Of a stretch of 64,000 nt of DNA, positions 1 through 11,170 are shown piece after piece; position 1 is the stretch's first letter, and each line of letters begins with the position of its first letter. The position numbers and the translations under genes are program-made. The notes beneath the pieces are model-generated. The model searched no databases. It saw only the letters and a list, made by a program, of their open reading frames with translations, and had not been told where the DNA came from. Source of the stretch: Furcasterigmium furcatum (taxonomy: Eukaryota > Ascomycota > Sordariomycetes > Glomerellales > Plectosphaerellaceae); assembly GCA_001599815.1 (NCBI GenBank), contig BCIA01000001.1, positions 604,101-668,100 of the forward strand, read 5' to 3'.

Positions 1-942
1 TGTTCACCAAGGTCCCTTGCGACCCTTCCTCCAACCAAAAGGGACAGTCCCCTCATCCCCCTCCCTCCCTGAACACCCGGATCCTGTCAGTCGGTGCGCC
101 AGGTTGACGAGCAGCAGGGTGCATGCCACACAGACGAAGCCGCAACAGCCTAGCATCCCGTCGGCAGCAGGCCTGTCCTCCTTGCTGACTCGATATACCA
201 CAAGTCTCCTCCTGTCCAACCAGACTCCCGACCTGGCTTCTGCACCAAACGGGCTCCGCGAGCTTGTGAGGAATGGCAACGCAGACATCGCCTGCTTCGT
301 GGGTCTTTGGCACAACACGAGAGTAGAGCTCGTTTCTTTTTCTCTTTTCACGCCATTCCTGCCGCTGGTTGCCATGTTCCGTGCCTCACTGTGCCCCGGC
401 TTGTGCAGCACCTACTGAGGAAACCAGAAGACCAAGTGAGAACGAAATACCGCCTCCACGACCTTTCCCTCTCCCCAAGGGATCCGGTCCATCCGTCCAC
501 GACTCGTTCCTTTCAACAACCAGCATCCCTTGAGCACCTTGAGACTTGCTCCCTTCTCGGCATCTGCCTTTCTCGTACCTAGGTGGTTTCCACTGACACA
601 AGGCTATTGTCCCAGACCACCCAAGAAAGTCCAGATCGACTTCGACCACAACCACGCCCGGCACCGCCTGCTCATCCCTTTTCAATGGGCCGACACCGAT
701 CATAACCTCCGAGTCTCCCTGCTCTGCTCTGGAATGCCACCTCAGCTTCTCCGCTTCTAGCAAAAACAGCCGTCACATTCCTGACGTTCAACGTCGAAAC
801 ATCACCCCTCGCGGGACAGATGACCGACGTCCCACCTTGTAGTTACCGACAGGTCTGCTTGGGCTAGATCCAGGCTGTTACCAACCCATCCGGTACAGTC
901 ACAGTCGCCTCGCTACGGCTCGACGTCGACCTGCCGTTCATC
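1..942. other. Upstream leader or intergenic DNA, no gene seen
   Basis: Pyrimidine-rich DNA ahead of the gene at 943. Open frames on both strands here are short, mutually overlapping, and rich in Pro, Ser and Arg without any recognisable domain. It is best read as promoter plus 5' untranslated leader, possibly with the end of a neighbouring gene beyond the window edge. Confidence 0.5.
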
Positions 943-1923
943 ATGGAGCCTGTTCCGGAGACGGAGAGGATGGAAGAGTTCCGCTCTTCTCCTCTGCCGA
1001 CCCTCCGGCTGCAGAGCCCTCCCGCAATCTATTCGGACTCCAGCACCGTGAGGAAACCACCCACGCCACGGCGCTCAACCGATCCGAACCCATCCTCGCC
1101 TACCTCTGGCTCTTGGGGCACCTCCTCGAGCCTGCCATTTCGACCCAGGACAACCTCGCCTCTGTCCGGCCATACTAGGTCTAGGTCGGCAGCAAGCTTG
1201 GGCTTTCCCATGTCCCGCACGCAGTCGATGCCTGGTGTCAACGGATCGGGCCACATACTCTATCCACCGCAGCTACGGCCCTCGAGTCCATCGGGCTCGC
1301 CGAGTCGCATCCGAACACCTCGAAAACCAGTCGACGAGGCCTTCCCATCTTCCCCAGCCCGCACCTCTGTGATTGAACCTGAGCGGAGGAGCAGCATGGA
1401 AAGGAGCAGCTCGCCCACGCTGGTCGTTGCTACCCCAAATCCCGTCGTGACCAGATATCGGCGTCCGTCGTCTCCTCTTCGACATGTCACCCACACCAGC
1501 ACCTCGTCTCTGCCGTTTCTCCCTTCCACTCCTTCTTCGACAGCGTCGTCGCCATCCATGCGGCCATACGACGGTCTATCAAGTGGGTACGGCACTGCCT
1601 TGACCCTCCCATCATCATCGGTTCCTTCTACACCTACTTCTGCCCGGTCAAGAAGTCCAAGCATCTCCAGTCTTGAAACCATCCCTGATTCACCCGACGC
1701 GGAAGAGGCCGCGATGGAGGCAGAGAGAATTGCTCAGCTGAAGGCGGCCGCAGACGCTGCGGACGGCACTGACGCCTCCGATACCAAGGGGAGGAGCAGC
1801 CTAGACGTGCCCACCAGAGGCAGGACTATGAATTTCGGCTCACGAGACAAGCGGAAGCGCTGGAGTGTCTGCGGAGCGGAGAGGCGCGGGGATCTCGATC
1901 TCGAGACCATATGGGAGGATTAG
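943..1923 (+). CDS. Basic proline/serine-rich low-complexity protein, function unknown
   Basis: A single-exon frame of 326 residues starts at the ATG in context TCATCATGGAG. Almost the whole chain is low complexity. It is rich in Ser, Pro, Thr and Arg, with many SP, SPS and RSxS sites that look like phosphorylation targets, and it is predicted to be disordered. The only ordered-looking parts are an acidic Ala-rich helix near residues 250-275 and a compact C-terminal tail that includes KRKRWSVCGAERR and ends in ETIWED. I see no signal peptide, membrane segment or catalytic motif. The tail looks like a conserved short linear motif, so a regulatory or scaffold role is possible but inferred. The gene stands alone, about 670 bp from the next gene on the same strand. 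Confidence 0.75.
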   Translation: MEPVPETERMEEFRSSPLPTLRLQSPPAIYSDSSTVRKPPTPRRSTDPNPSSPTSGSWGTSSSLPFRPRTTSPLSGHTRSRSAASLGFPMSRTQSMPGVNGSGHILYPPQLRPSSPSGSPSRIRTPRKPVDEAFPSSPARTSVIEPERRSSMERSSSPTLVVATPNPVVTRYRRPSSPLRHVTHTSTSSLPFLPSTPSSTASSPSMRPYDGLSSGYGTALTLPSSSVPSTPTSARSRSPSISSLETIPDSPDAEEAAMEAERIAQLKAAADAADGTDASDTKGRSSLDVPTRGRTMNFGSRDKRKRWSVCGAERRGDLDLETIWED

Positions 1924-2478
1924 GTCAGAACGGCACTCGTGCCTTGGTCTTCTCTGTCTGGCGAGGCACATTATCTCACGTAGCATCGGCATCCGGTTTT
2001 CCATGCAGCTTGCATCGGGGCGTTTGGGGAAATTGCACTTTGATACCCTTCTTTTCATCGTCGTTCAACGAGGCTCTCCAAGCCTCGGCGGCACCTGTAC
2101 GTGTTAGTTTTGAGAGCTGGTCCCTCGTTCATGACCGGCGGCCCCTTTCTACAGACGGAAATGACCAAGGCATCCTTGATTATGGCCCCCGCACCTGCAA
2201 GCCGCACAAAACATGTCTTGGGATGGTTTTCTTTCTTTTCTCCGTTCTTCAGCAGTGTCCCGTCAGACCGTGCGGCGAATTGGCTTATCCCTCGCAGAAC
2301 TCCATAGAAGGGTTGAGGGCGGCCCATCCCTGAAGATCGATAGCCCTCCCCTTCGTGAGTATCCCGGTGGTCGATATCTATTCCTACATTCCCGTCTGCC
2401 CTTGATCAGTCCCTCTGTAGGAGCTTTTTGGCTCCCATCTCTCAAGATAGACCTTTCAACAGGACATCTTCAACCTCA

Positions 2479-2484
2479 TATAAA
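2479..2484 (+). promoter_or_regulatory. TATA box of the secreted-protein gene
   Basis: TATAAA lies 113 bp upstream of the ATG at 2592, inside CTCATATAAAGG. It is followed by a CA-rich leader with repeated CAGCAACA, as is usual for short fungal 5' leaders. Most neighbouring housekeeping genes show no such box, which suggests this gene is more strongly regulated. Confidence 0.55.
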
Positions 2485-2591
2485 GGTGGTCGGTGGGAAC
2501 AGTCTTCTCGTCATCCAGAACGCAGCAACACCAGCAACAATCACTTCTCCAACACACGCCTCGTCTTCCTTGCTATCCTCTGCCCTGCACA

Positions 2592-3994
2592 ATGCATTTT
2601 TCTCTCTTACTCGGAGCCGCTGCGGCCTTCATCTCGACCACCGAGGCCGCTCCCAAAGCCCGGAACACGCAACATGTGGTAAGTCGCACTCCAACACGTT
2701 CAACAGTCACTTGCTGAGTGAAGGGCAGAAACCGGCTGGTCATACCTACGACAGCGGCGACTACGGAAAATGGACTGGTCTGCGGTACCGCCAGGTCCGT
2801 GGACGCTATCCCTTCTCCTACAACGGCACGAACACCACCGTCTCGCAAGTTCCCGCCACCTCTGCGACATATCTCGATGTCTATCCGAATGGGGGAGACC
2901 TTTCGACTTCTCAAGAGGAGTACCCGGTGCCCACAGACTGCCCCAGTGATGTGGTCATCAGCACCACAACCCTCGAGGTGACAGTCTACGTGACGGAGGA
3001 GGGCTACGACGACTTGACTTCCGCGCACGAGACGACGTTCATTCCGTCGTCTGCCTCGACTGGTAAATGGCACAATGAGACAGCTTCAACCACCACGACT
3101 GTGGGGTCCGGAGACTACGAGACGCCGGATACTGATGGCGGCGATATCTACTATCCTCCTGGCCCCGAGATCACGGCGACCGCCAGCACGGGTAGAGACT
3201 ACTACCATACAGGGAGTCACACTCACACTCACAGTTACGGCAACTCTACTCTGTTCTCGGCATCGACGACTGCCGAGTACCTGCATGGATCTTCGACCAG
3301 CTCATTCACCACTGCACGCCACTGGAACACAACCTCAGCGAGCTCTGTGGGCCAGTCCTCTTCCACGGGATCCTCAAGCATCCCGCTTTATACCACTGGC
3401 AGTGCCAGCACCACAAAGCCCGCTCCGAAGCCCACGGAAGATTGTGTCATCGACACGACCGTCATGCCTGTGACTACGGCCACCCTGACCATCACCCCCA
3501 TTGCGACGGACGAACCAACCAGGACAGTCTCGGAGGATGACGCCCCGACCGGCACACCGGAGCTGCAGAGCAGGCACTGCGGTGTTCATGGTCTCCCCGT
3601 CGGAAACTACTTCCTTGCCCGCTTCGTCGAGAACTCGGCTGGTGTTCCAGTGACTCTGGAGGGATGCTACCAGTTCTGCAATGTAAGTCGTAATCCCTGC
3701 AGCTCGGACGATGCAGACCTTGTCCGTCGAAATGAGCGTCCGATATTAGTTGCTAACAAAAAGCAGAGCGTCATGGAGGCCACCAAGGGCTGCAAGTCGT
3801 ACAGGTTCTATCCTGAGCGCGGCATCAACGCCCCTCGCTGTGACCTTTATGGCAGCCCTGTCGCCTATGCCCTCGACAAGATTGAGGAACGCCACCCCGA
3901 CATATGGTTTGACCTGGAGTGTGGCTCGCCGAGATATACACGCTGGGCGGGCTTGCCCGGCCTGGCGCGGCTGAGAGAGCTGGGCCTGGAGTGA
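2592..3994 (+). CDS. Secreted Ser/Thr-rich protein with C-terminal PAN/apple-like Cys module
   Basis: The three exons are 2592-2678, 2729-3682 and 3767-3994, giving 422 residues. Exon 1 encodes a signal peptide starting MHFSLLLGAAAAF with a cleavage-like site near STTEA-AP. The middle (about 30-300) is rich in Ser, Thr, Gly and Tyr with histidine repeats (HTHTHS), typical of a heavily O-glycosylated wall or extracellular stalk. The last 110 residues hold six cysteines (HCGVHG, GCYQFC, GCKSY, RCDLYG, LECG) spaced like a PAN/apple fold. Intron 1 is 50 bp (GTAAGT to GGGCAG). Intron 2 is 84 bp with a canonical TGCTAAC branch site. The export signal and Cys pattern are seen directly; a binding or adhesion role is inferred. 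No GPI-like tail is visible. Confidence 0.8.
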
Positions 3995-4307
3995 GGGTGC
4001 CCTTGATCAGTTCAGATTGGCGCCTTGGGGTTCTTTCGCATATCCTTCAAGACATATTCCGAGGGAGTGGACGCGACATCAGCAATAATCATAATGCCTG
4101 CCCGGGCACTGGGAAGGAAACCGAGGAGTTGAAAAGAGTTCGCTGTCTGGCTCAGGGGCTACATAGAGATCATTGTTTGTTAGACGCACAGTATTATTAC
4201 CCGTGCCCAAGCCTGGGCACCTAATAATAGTAGTCATCATCAAGTTGGCAGACTGAAGAACCCTCGCAACTGAAAGTATGCCTTTTTCTTTTGTGACTCG
4301 AGGTCTC

Positions 4308-5609
4308 CTAGTCGAAGGGAATCCTGCGCAGTGTGTCACCTGCACCCTTCTTCTTCATCTCTTGGGCGGCCGCAATGCTGCTTGGCACCTTGATACCACA
4401 GCAATCTCCCCAGCCCACATGCTGATGCTTATGTGGCTTTGCTCCATTAAGATGGAGCTCACCGCCCTCCGCCTCCTCCTCTTCTGTGCCGAGACCCAGT
4501 TCCTCTTCGGTGCTCATTCCTTCCACAGCCGGGACAAGTGTGCCGAAGAGGAAATGCTGCATAACAGGCAGCTTTCCCAGTACCTCTGCAACAAACATCC
4601 GCCGCATGCCACCCTCGACCTTTGCCCATGATTTCGCAGACGAGATATCGTCCAGCATGGGACTGTGCCAACGAAGACCCTTGACAGTCTTCGTAGTATT
4701 GACGAAGTGGATCTGACCCAGGTAGAGGAAGTCATCACCTGATTCCTCGAGTGTGAGGTCTTGATGGATGGCAAGCGGCGTGATGTAAGGATGGTGCAGA
4801 AGCTGGGATGCGCCGAACAGAAAGGGGAGGAACTGGTAGTCGTCCAAGCCCCAGACGCCATGCGAGCCTGCGGGCTCAAGGTAGTACGTCAGCTGGACCT
4901 GACGCATGAGTTTCAAGTAGCGATCAAAAACGACGAGAACGAGTGCGCGGAAGTCTGTTCGGGACACGACGCGCAGCTGGTAGAGGCAGAGCAGCCATAT
5001 GATGAAGTTGAGCTCGTGACCAGAGCCGTAATCGATGCGAGTCCTATTGCCGAAAGACTGTGTGAGATACGTAGACACCTCATCGATGGCAGCGGTGTCT
5101 TCCACACCGAGTCGTCTGTGCCAGTCAGGCGCGGCGGATTTGACGAGATCCAGGAAGTCCCGGAAAGCTTTGTTGCCGAATCGAGAACCCCCCTGTTCGT
5201 CCGGGGGAGACTTGAGGAGGAGTTGCTCAACATCGTCAAGGACGCCGAGCAGCGCATGGATAGTGGTGCTTAGCTGGTCTGTCTTGACCGAGGAGCGTGG
5301 GAAGTCCTGGACAGACTCCGACAAGGTGAACACGAAGGACTGGATGAGACTGCAAGTGGTCGAGGAGAGGAACAACTCGTGGTCTCTGGGCGAGAGAATT
5401 CTCCGTGAGGGTGTCTGGAACGATAAAGCGGACGGCGTCTCCGGCGGAGGTGGTAGGGCCGGGGTCTCGGGTCGAGGAAGAGGATTGGAAGCTGGCGTCC
5501 GACGGCGCCGGGGCTCGAGCTTCGGAATTTGGGCCTTTGACGCTGGTGCGCCCAGGCTCTCAACTGCCGGAGATGGTCTAGAGATAGGATCGGATGGAGA
5601 GGAGGACAT
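4308..5609 (-). CDS. Protein phosphatase 2A activator, PTPA family (Rrd type peptidyl-prolyl isomerase)
   Basis: A single exon encodes 433 residues starting at the ATG for MSSSPSDPIS; the longer open frame begins with TTG and was not used. The first 80 residues are a disordered Pro/Arg-rich extension. The PTPA fold follows from about residue 85, with family signatures DYGSGHE, the GVWGLDDYQFLPF stretch and SAKSW. PTPA proteins fold PP2A catalytic subunits into the active, metal-loaded form and act in the cytosol and nucleus. Fungi have two paralogues, Rrd1 and Rrd2, and I could not decide which this is. The C-terminal 60 residues are an acidic and Lys-rich tail ending RRIPFD. It is divergent from RRP46. 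Confidence 0.92.
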   Translation of the reverse strand: MSSSPSDPISRPSPAVESLGAPASKAQIPKLEPRRRRTPASNPLPRPETPALPPPPETPSALSFQTPSRRILSPRDHELFLSSTTCSLIQSFVFTLSESVQDFPRSSVKTDQLSTTIHALLGVLDDVEQLLLKSPPDEQGGSRFGNKAFRDFLDLVKSAAPDWHRRLGVEDTAAIDEVSTYLTQSFGNRTRIDYGSGHELNFIIWLLCLYQLRVVSRTDFRALVLVVFDRYLKLMRQVQLTYYLEPAGSHGVWGLDDYQFLPFLFGASQLLHHPYITPLAIHQDLTLEESGDDFLYLGQIHFVNTTKTVKGLRWHSPMLDDISSAKSWAKVEGGMRRMFVAEVLGKLPVMQHFLFGTLVPAVEGMSTEEELGLGTEEEEAEGGELHLNGAKPHKHQHVGWGDCCGIKVPSSIAAAQEMKKKGAGDTLRRIPFD

Positions 5610-6039
5610 TATTGCCGGCGATGTGTGGATGAATTTGGTTGTATTCAAAGGCTGCGAGAAGTAGGTTTTCGAAGAGTTGCGTTGTCAAGAACTTGAGAGT
5701 GACGTTGTGAAGTTGTAAGCAGAGTTGTATGAAGCTTTGCGTATCCCACTGAGGTGAGGTCAGGTCCTACCTAGCGGTGCTCGCGGGCAGCGGGCGGGCG
5801 GCGGGTGGCGACAGGTGATAAGTAATGTGCTGCCCCACCTGAACGCAATTGGGCAAACATTTTGCCTTCAGTTCAAGGATGTTCACCAGCAACTTGAGCG
5901 AAACGACGACCATCTTGGTATTATTTCCCGGAACTTCAACCTCCACATCCACCGCGGGAAACCAACAGAGCGGTAGCAGGAAGAGAACGGAACACCTCGC
6001 CCCCAGCTATTCGCAGCCACAATCCAACTCGGGAAGGAG
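5610..6039. promoter_or_regulatory. Divergent promoter between PTPA and RRP46
   Basis: These 430 bp separate the start codons of two head-to-head genes. They contain a very GC-rich stretch near 5775-5815 (repeats of GCGGGCGG type) and no clear TATA box. They must hold both promoters and leaders. Confidence 0.6.
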
Positions 6040-6964
6040 ATGGCCCCCTCACAACAGGCCGAGGGGCGGCTTTCACATCTACCCAAAGCTGATGGCTCAG
6101 CAACTTTTGCCTATGGAGGCTACACCGTCGTGGCATCCGTCAGCGGTCCGATCGAAGCACAAAGGCGCGATGAGAACCCCTTCGAGGCAGTCATCGACGT
6201 CGCGGTACGGCCAGCTGCCGGCGTTGGAGGTGAGGCCCTTGCCCCAGCTAGATTCTGGCAGACTCTCTGGCAGAGCACGCAGCTGTGTTGAAGCCATCAT
6301 ATGCGTTCCTGTGCTGATTCATGCAATCTCCAGGCACCAGGGAACGACATCTTGAGTCAATGCTCCAGGCTGCTCTGCGTCAGCTCATTCTGGTGAAGAG
6401 GTGGCCTCGCTGCGTTTTCCAGATCACCCTCCAGCTCACCCAGACCCCGTCCAACGACTATGTCAACAGCAAGGTTGTCCAGGCCAAGTCGGTATGCCGA
6501 TACTACCTCGCGATGTCCTTGCTTGTTCATGCCACTGACAAGACTCACTGCAGAACCTGTCGGCATTCCCACCCCTGTTTCACGCTGCTCTGCTGGCACT
6601 TCTCTCTGCAGCCGTGCCTCTCAAGGGCGTGGCCACCTCGGTCATCGTGGCCATCTCCCCGGAGCATTCTGCCTCCAAGCCCACAAGTGACCCGTCTCCC
6701 CTGCAAGCCAACGAGGCAAGCTCTCTGCACCTGGTGGGTTTCACCGCACAAGGAACCCTGCTCCTTGCGGAGAGCGAGGGTGATTTCACGGAGGGCGACT
6801 GGATGTCTGCCGTTGACTTTGGCCGGAGACTGTGCAATCATCAGATGCAGACGAGTGCCGAGGAAGCCGCGGCGGCTGGGGATGATGTTGAAGCGCCGGG
6901 CATGGCCCACATCCTCCGTTCCATCACAGAAGCCAAGGTGGCTTCCGAAGCCAATTGGAGGTGA
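6040..6964 (+). CDS. rrp46: Exosome complex component Rrp46
   Basis: Exons 6040-6229, 6334-6491 and 6554-6964 join in frame to give 252 residues. The protein is an RNase PH-fold subunit: RDENPFEAVIDV and RPAAGVGGTRERHLE are the characteristic N-terminal signatures, followed by the LRQLILVKRWPRCVFQITL strand region and a C-terminal half with the usual ATSVIVA and DFTEGDW segments. Rrp46 belongs to the hexameric ring of the eukaryotic exosome, which processes and degrades RNA 3' to 5' in nucleus and cytoplasm; in yeast-type exosomes the ring is catalytically inert. Intron phases 1 and 0 match the frames exactly, and 252 residues fits the family. The start is the first ATG of the conserved frame. 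Confidence 0.95.
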
Positions 6965-9298
6965 TATGGCAAGGCAACTGTGACCGCACGACGCCCCCAA
7001 AACGACTCGAAAGCGACATGCGCGCGATCTGAGTCAACCATAGCGTTGTTTTCATGCCCGCCGAACAGGGTCCACGGCATGGACACCGGGGAGCTGGGAA
7101 GGCGGCAGATGCGGCATTGGGCCGGTCTGTGACCTGCGACAACTGAGACGCGGGTCTACTTCTCGAGTCGAGGACGCCCCGCCGAAGAGAGGCGGCAGGT
7201 AAACCCAGCGCTGACGAGCTGCTGATGTCGCTTTGTTTAATCTTCGCTGGCAGGGGAAATGAATCCTCAGATATTTAAGTGCAGGGGACTGGGCTGGCAG
7301 AATTCCCATGAGGCCGTGGGGTAGGATGGGGGAATATGCGAAGGCGGCGATGAAAATCCGCTTACGGTGTCCACGGGGGCTCAAGCGAGCGGCAAGGATG
7401 GAAGAGGAGGGGCGGGCGATGTCCCGTGGCGGGTTGAAGCGCCGTTTCATCTCGACTTCAGGAGCTCTCTGCCCAGTCCTCGACGGCAGGGGTTGCGGAA
7501 GCACAGGTGCCAGAGCCCAGAGGCGCCCCCGACTGGGCGGCCAATGGTGGAACATGGCAAGATAACAAACTGTTTCTGATGTCTTGGGTTGTTATTGTTT
7601 CTTATTGTGATGTGAGAAACTTGTTCGTGATGCCATTGATGCTTGCCGCCGACAGGGAGCCTCGCAGGAAAGGGGTTTGGCTTGGAATCACACTTGGTGC
7701 TCGCCCGCCGTCTGGGTTTTCAGGCTTGGGTAGGGCAGTCTTGGTCATCACTTGCCTCGGTGACTTTGTGTTCAGTAATACATCATTTACTAATGACAGG
7801 CTCAATGAGCCTCCTCCATGTTCAGTGTAACTACGTGCCTACTTGTAGGAGCGGTGTATGTAAGTATCCATGAACGGCGTTTGAGATGACGGGACCGCGC
7901 GTGGACGGGGCGGGGCGCGGTGTCCGCCCGCCGCCCCGTGCATGGAGCCTGGAAACTTCAAATCTCCACTGTCAGGCGCATCGACGTGCGCTGCGACGCC
8001 GCAGGACAGTGGGGAAGGGTCCCGGAGGCTCAGGGGACTTGACCGCTAGCCCGCGGGTTCCCAGCGCTTCCATCGGATGGAGCCTCTCAAAGGCTCGTCG
8101 AACGCCGCCAGGATATCACTGAGGAGTTTTCGATGCAACCTGAGCAAGGGAGACGATGTACTTGTAGATACCGAATCGCTGGGCGGCCAGACCGCCTTTC
8201 TCTGTGTTGCTCTGCCTTCCATTTCGTGACTGCCCCTCGGCAAACCCATGCCATGTCCATAGCAAGATCGCCTGGGATGGGATGGGGGGCGAGATGAGGA
8301 CTTGAAATGACCTGCCAGATAGGGGGGGCAGGGGACGGGGATTATTCGTCTGAACCAAGCATGGACAGTCCGTCAAGTACGAGTACGTATGTAGGTACGA
8401 GTACTACAGAATAACTTACTTGTCCAATGTGGTGGGCGAAGATGCTCACGGGGCGGCATTGGACTCCTCGCAGGCCATGCTTTGTTTCGGGACGGGACTT
8501 GAGCGCTTCGTGATAAGCCCAGTCAGTGGCTGGTGTGACGAGGACAGGGACTGGCCGCCACGAGGAGACGGGACAGGGCACTCGGGCAAGGAAGGCAGCG
8601 GACAGGGATGGCGGATAGCTCTGACAGCTTCACCTCATCTCATGTTTCTGCCCGTCGCAAGAGGCCCCATCTTGCCGGGACATATTGATCGGTCCAGACA
8701 GGGGACTCGAGAGAGTCTGGACTGAAGTGCGGAACTGAAGAGGGTTTAAAACGTGTTTTGCGCTCCGTCCGTCCCTCTCTTCTCTCTGTGTCTGTCCGTC
8801 TGTCTCTTCTCGCCAGTGGCATTCGGTTGATCATCCATCCCACAGACCGAGAGCTCCGGCAGTTCTCTTGTTGTTGTTCAATTCATTCATTCCTTTCTTC
8901 TACCTAATTTATTGTCAGTCCATCGGCCGGCCTCCGATCCTCCCCAGAGATACCCAGCAGCTCCAGCTCCTTCTGCATTCCGTCTAGGTTGCTTCCTTGC
9001 TCCCTTGCTCCCCCGAAATCAATCTTGGCTCAGCTGGTCCCGGACGTCCTGCTGGTAAACGCACGCAACCAGCCACAAGAAGTAGACGAACACAACCGTC
9101 CGTCAATCACATCACGCCGTCGGGCAGCCAAAGTCTCGGCACCCGCCCCAAGAACCAGTCGGCCGGTGCAATTCCGTGGTCCGCTGCATCCATTGCATCA
9201 CCTCGCACATCCCCGAACACCCCTGCTGACCCCGTCCGGGCCAATTGCGCGGGGCACTGTCCGTCGCTGTCTCCTCCTTCCCTCTGCGCGCGGCAACA
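6965..9298. other. Intergenic region and long leader of the NAD kinase gene
   Basis: No convincing gene lies in these 2.3 kb. Frames on both strands are short and compositionally biased. Between 8377 and 8403 the decamer GTACGAGTAC occurs twice in direct orientation. From about 8756 to 8820 there is a strong pyrimidine tract (TCCGTCCGTCCCTCTC type), the usual mark of a fungal promoter or leader, so the NAD kinase transcript probably starts there. Confidence 0.55.
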
Positions 9299-11170
9299 AT
9301 GACCGGCCTCATCACCTCGCCCTCGGCGGCGCTCCACCCTGCCCTCAGCACAACCAGCAGCATCCCGGATACCGCCATTGCCTCGACGGATGCTAATAAT
9401 ACCCGCTCCCTCCCCGGCTCCGCCGTATCCGCCTCCACGCCCTTCTCCTGCGCCGATGGAGATAAGCTGTCCGATTCCGCCGACAGGCCAAAGTCCTCCT
9501 CACAACCGACCTCCGCTGCCTGCGATGCCGCCTCCCCCCTGATCTCCGACTCGTCCGAATCGACAGCCCGAGGTGCGCTCGCCGCTGCTGCCGCCTCGAC
9601 AGACCTTATCCCCGGTCCTCAGAGGCCGACAACGACGACCACGACCTCCGGCCATCGTCGCAACGCCCCATCCCACGAAGTCCCTCGCCAGACTATTATG
9701 AAAGCCCTGGCCTCCGTCGCTCGAAGCCACAAGCCTGAAGCCCTATCCCTGACCGGCATGCTCTCCTCCCACAAAACCCTCGACGCGCCGGCGGCCGACA
9801 GGTCGAGCTCCTCGTCGCAGCAGCTGGCCGACGCCCTCAACGACCTCGCCAACCGCACGCTCACCCCCACGACCGCCCTGCCCTCCCTCCAGTCCCCCTG
9901 CTTCTATCACAACCGCTTCGACGATGCCGTGAACATCGACAAGGTTCTCGACGAGATCAAAAACGACGACTCCATGTCCCACTCTCGCCTTGTCCAGACC
10001 GCCACCGGCGTCCGCGAGGTTTCTAAGCAGCTCCAGCGCCGTCCCATCAGGAGAGCCGTCCGCAATGTCATGATCGTCACCAAGGCCAGAGACAACCAGC
10101 TCGTCTACCTGACCCGCGAATTGGCCCTCTGGCTGCTCCAGACACCCAGGTACGGCTCCGATCTTGGCGTCAACGTCTTCGTCGACGCCAAGCTGCGCAA
10201 CTCGAAGCGTTTCGACGTCCGTGGCATCCTCGACCAGAACGCCCGCTTCCAGCACATGCTCAAGTACTGGACCCCCGATCTGTGCTGGAGCCAGCCCGAA
10301 AAGTTCGACCTTGTCCTGACTCTCGGCGGTGACGGCACTGTTCTCTTCACGTCATGGCTGTTCCAGCGCATCGTGCCCCCCGTTCTGTCCTTCAGCCTCG
10401 GCAGCCTCGGTTTCCTCACGAGCTTCGAGTTCGAACAGTACAAGCAGCACCTGCAAAAGGTCATGGGCGACGACGGCATGCGTGTCAACCTGCGAATGCG
10501 CTTCACCTGCACCGTGTACCGCGACGGCGCACAGGGACAGGCTGAAGAGGGCGAGCAGTTTGAGGTTCTCAACGAGCTCGTCATCGACCGCGGCCCATCG
10601 CCCTACGTGTCCAACCTCGAGCTGTACGGCGACGACGAGCTCCTCACCGTTGTCCAGGCGGACGGCTGCATCTTCTCCACCCCAACCGGCTCGACGGCCT
10701 ACTCTCTCTCTGCTGGCGGCTCCCTCGTGCACCCCGATATTCCCGCCATTCTCTTGACGCCCATCTGCCCTCACACCCTCTCCTTCCGGCCAATGGTCCT
10801 CTCTGACACCATGCTTCTCCGGGTAACCGTCCCTCGCAACTCGCGCGCGACAGCCTACTGCGCCTTTGATGGCAAGGGCCGGGTCGAGCTGAAGCAGGGC
10901 GACCACGTCACAATTACCGCGTCTCAGTATCCCTTCCCCACGGTGGTCCGCAGCCAGACGGAGTGGTTCGACAGCGTGTCCCGCACCCTGCGGTGGAACA
11001 CCCGCGCAGCGACACAGAAGGGTTTCGACACCGGCACGCCCGTCGACGAGGCTAAGGAGGAAGATGAGTCCGAGTGGGACATCGACACGGACTCGGCCTG
11101 CTACGCAAGTGAGGATGGCAGCATGGCTGCAAGCCCGCTTCGGAGGCAGATGAGCCTGCTGGGCATGTGA
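9299..11170 (+). CDS. utr1: NAD+ kinase (ATP-NAD kinase), Utr1 type
   Basis: A single exon of 623 residues starts at the ATG in context CAACAATGACC. It phosphorylates NAD+ to NADP+ with ATP and is the sole route to NADP(H). The N-terminal 200 residues are a Ser/Ala/Thr-rich disordered extension. The catalytic domain runs from about 255 to 560, with the nucleotide motif LGGDGTVLF near 341, SLGSLGFLT near 370, and the substrate motif STPTGSTAYSLSAGG near 460. The NVMIVTKARDNQ start of the domain and SKRFDVRG resemble yeast Utr1/Yef1 more than the mitochondrial Pos5 type, so a cytosolic enzyme is likely. The C terminus is acidic (DEAKEEDESEWD) and then Ser/Arg-rich, a plausible phosphoregulated tail. 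Confidence 0.95.
   Translation: MTGLITSPSAALHPALSTTSSIPDTAIASTDANNTRSLPGSAVSASTPFSCADGDKLSDSADRPKSSSQPTSAACDAASPLISDSSESTARGALAAAAASTDLIPGPQRPTTTTTTSGHRRNAPSHEVPRQTIMKALASVARSHKPEALSLTGMLSSHKTLDAPAADRSSSSSQQLADALNDLANRTLTPTTALPSLQSPCFYHNRFDDAVNIDKVLDEIKNDDSMSHSRLVQTATGVREVSKQLQRRPIRRAVRNVMIVTKARDNQLVYLTRELALWLLQTPRYGSDLGVNVFVDAKLRNSKRFDVRGILDQNARFQHMLKYWTPDLCWSQPEKFDLVLTLGGDGTVLFTSWLFQRIVPPVLSFSLGSLGFLTSFEFEQYKQHLQKVMGDDGMRVNLRMRFTCTVYRDGAQGQAEEGEQFEVLNELVIDRGPSPYVSNLELYGDDELLTVVQADGCIFSTPTGSTAYSLSAGGSLVHPDIPAILLTPICPHTLSFRPMVLSDTMLLRVTVPRNSRATAYCAFDGKGRVELKQGDHVTITASQYPFPTVVRSQTEWFDSVSRTLRWNTRAATQKGFDTGTPVDEAKEEDESEWDIDTDSACYASEDGSMAASPLRRQMSLLGM

Noticed and set aside
4..411. 135-codon minus-strand frame at the window start
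   Set aside because: No family resemblance, overlaps another frame of similar length on the opposite strand, low-complexity composition.
4761..5664. Long plus-strand frames opposite the PTPA gene
   Set aside because: They are antisense shadows of a well-supported coding region.
7052..7555. 167-codon minus-strand frame between RRP46 and NAD kinase
   Set aside because: Arg/Pro/Ser-rich GC-driven frame without domain or splice context.
10352..10906. Minus-strand frame of 184 codons within the NAD kinase gene
   Set aside because: Antisense shadow over the conserved catalytic domain.
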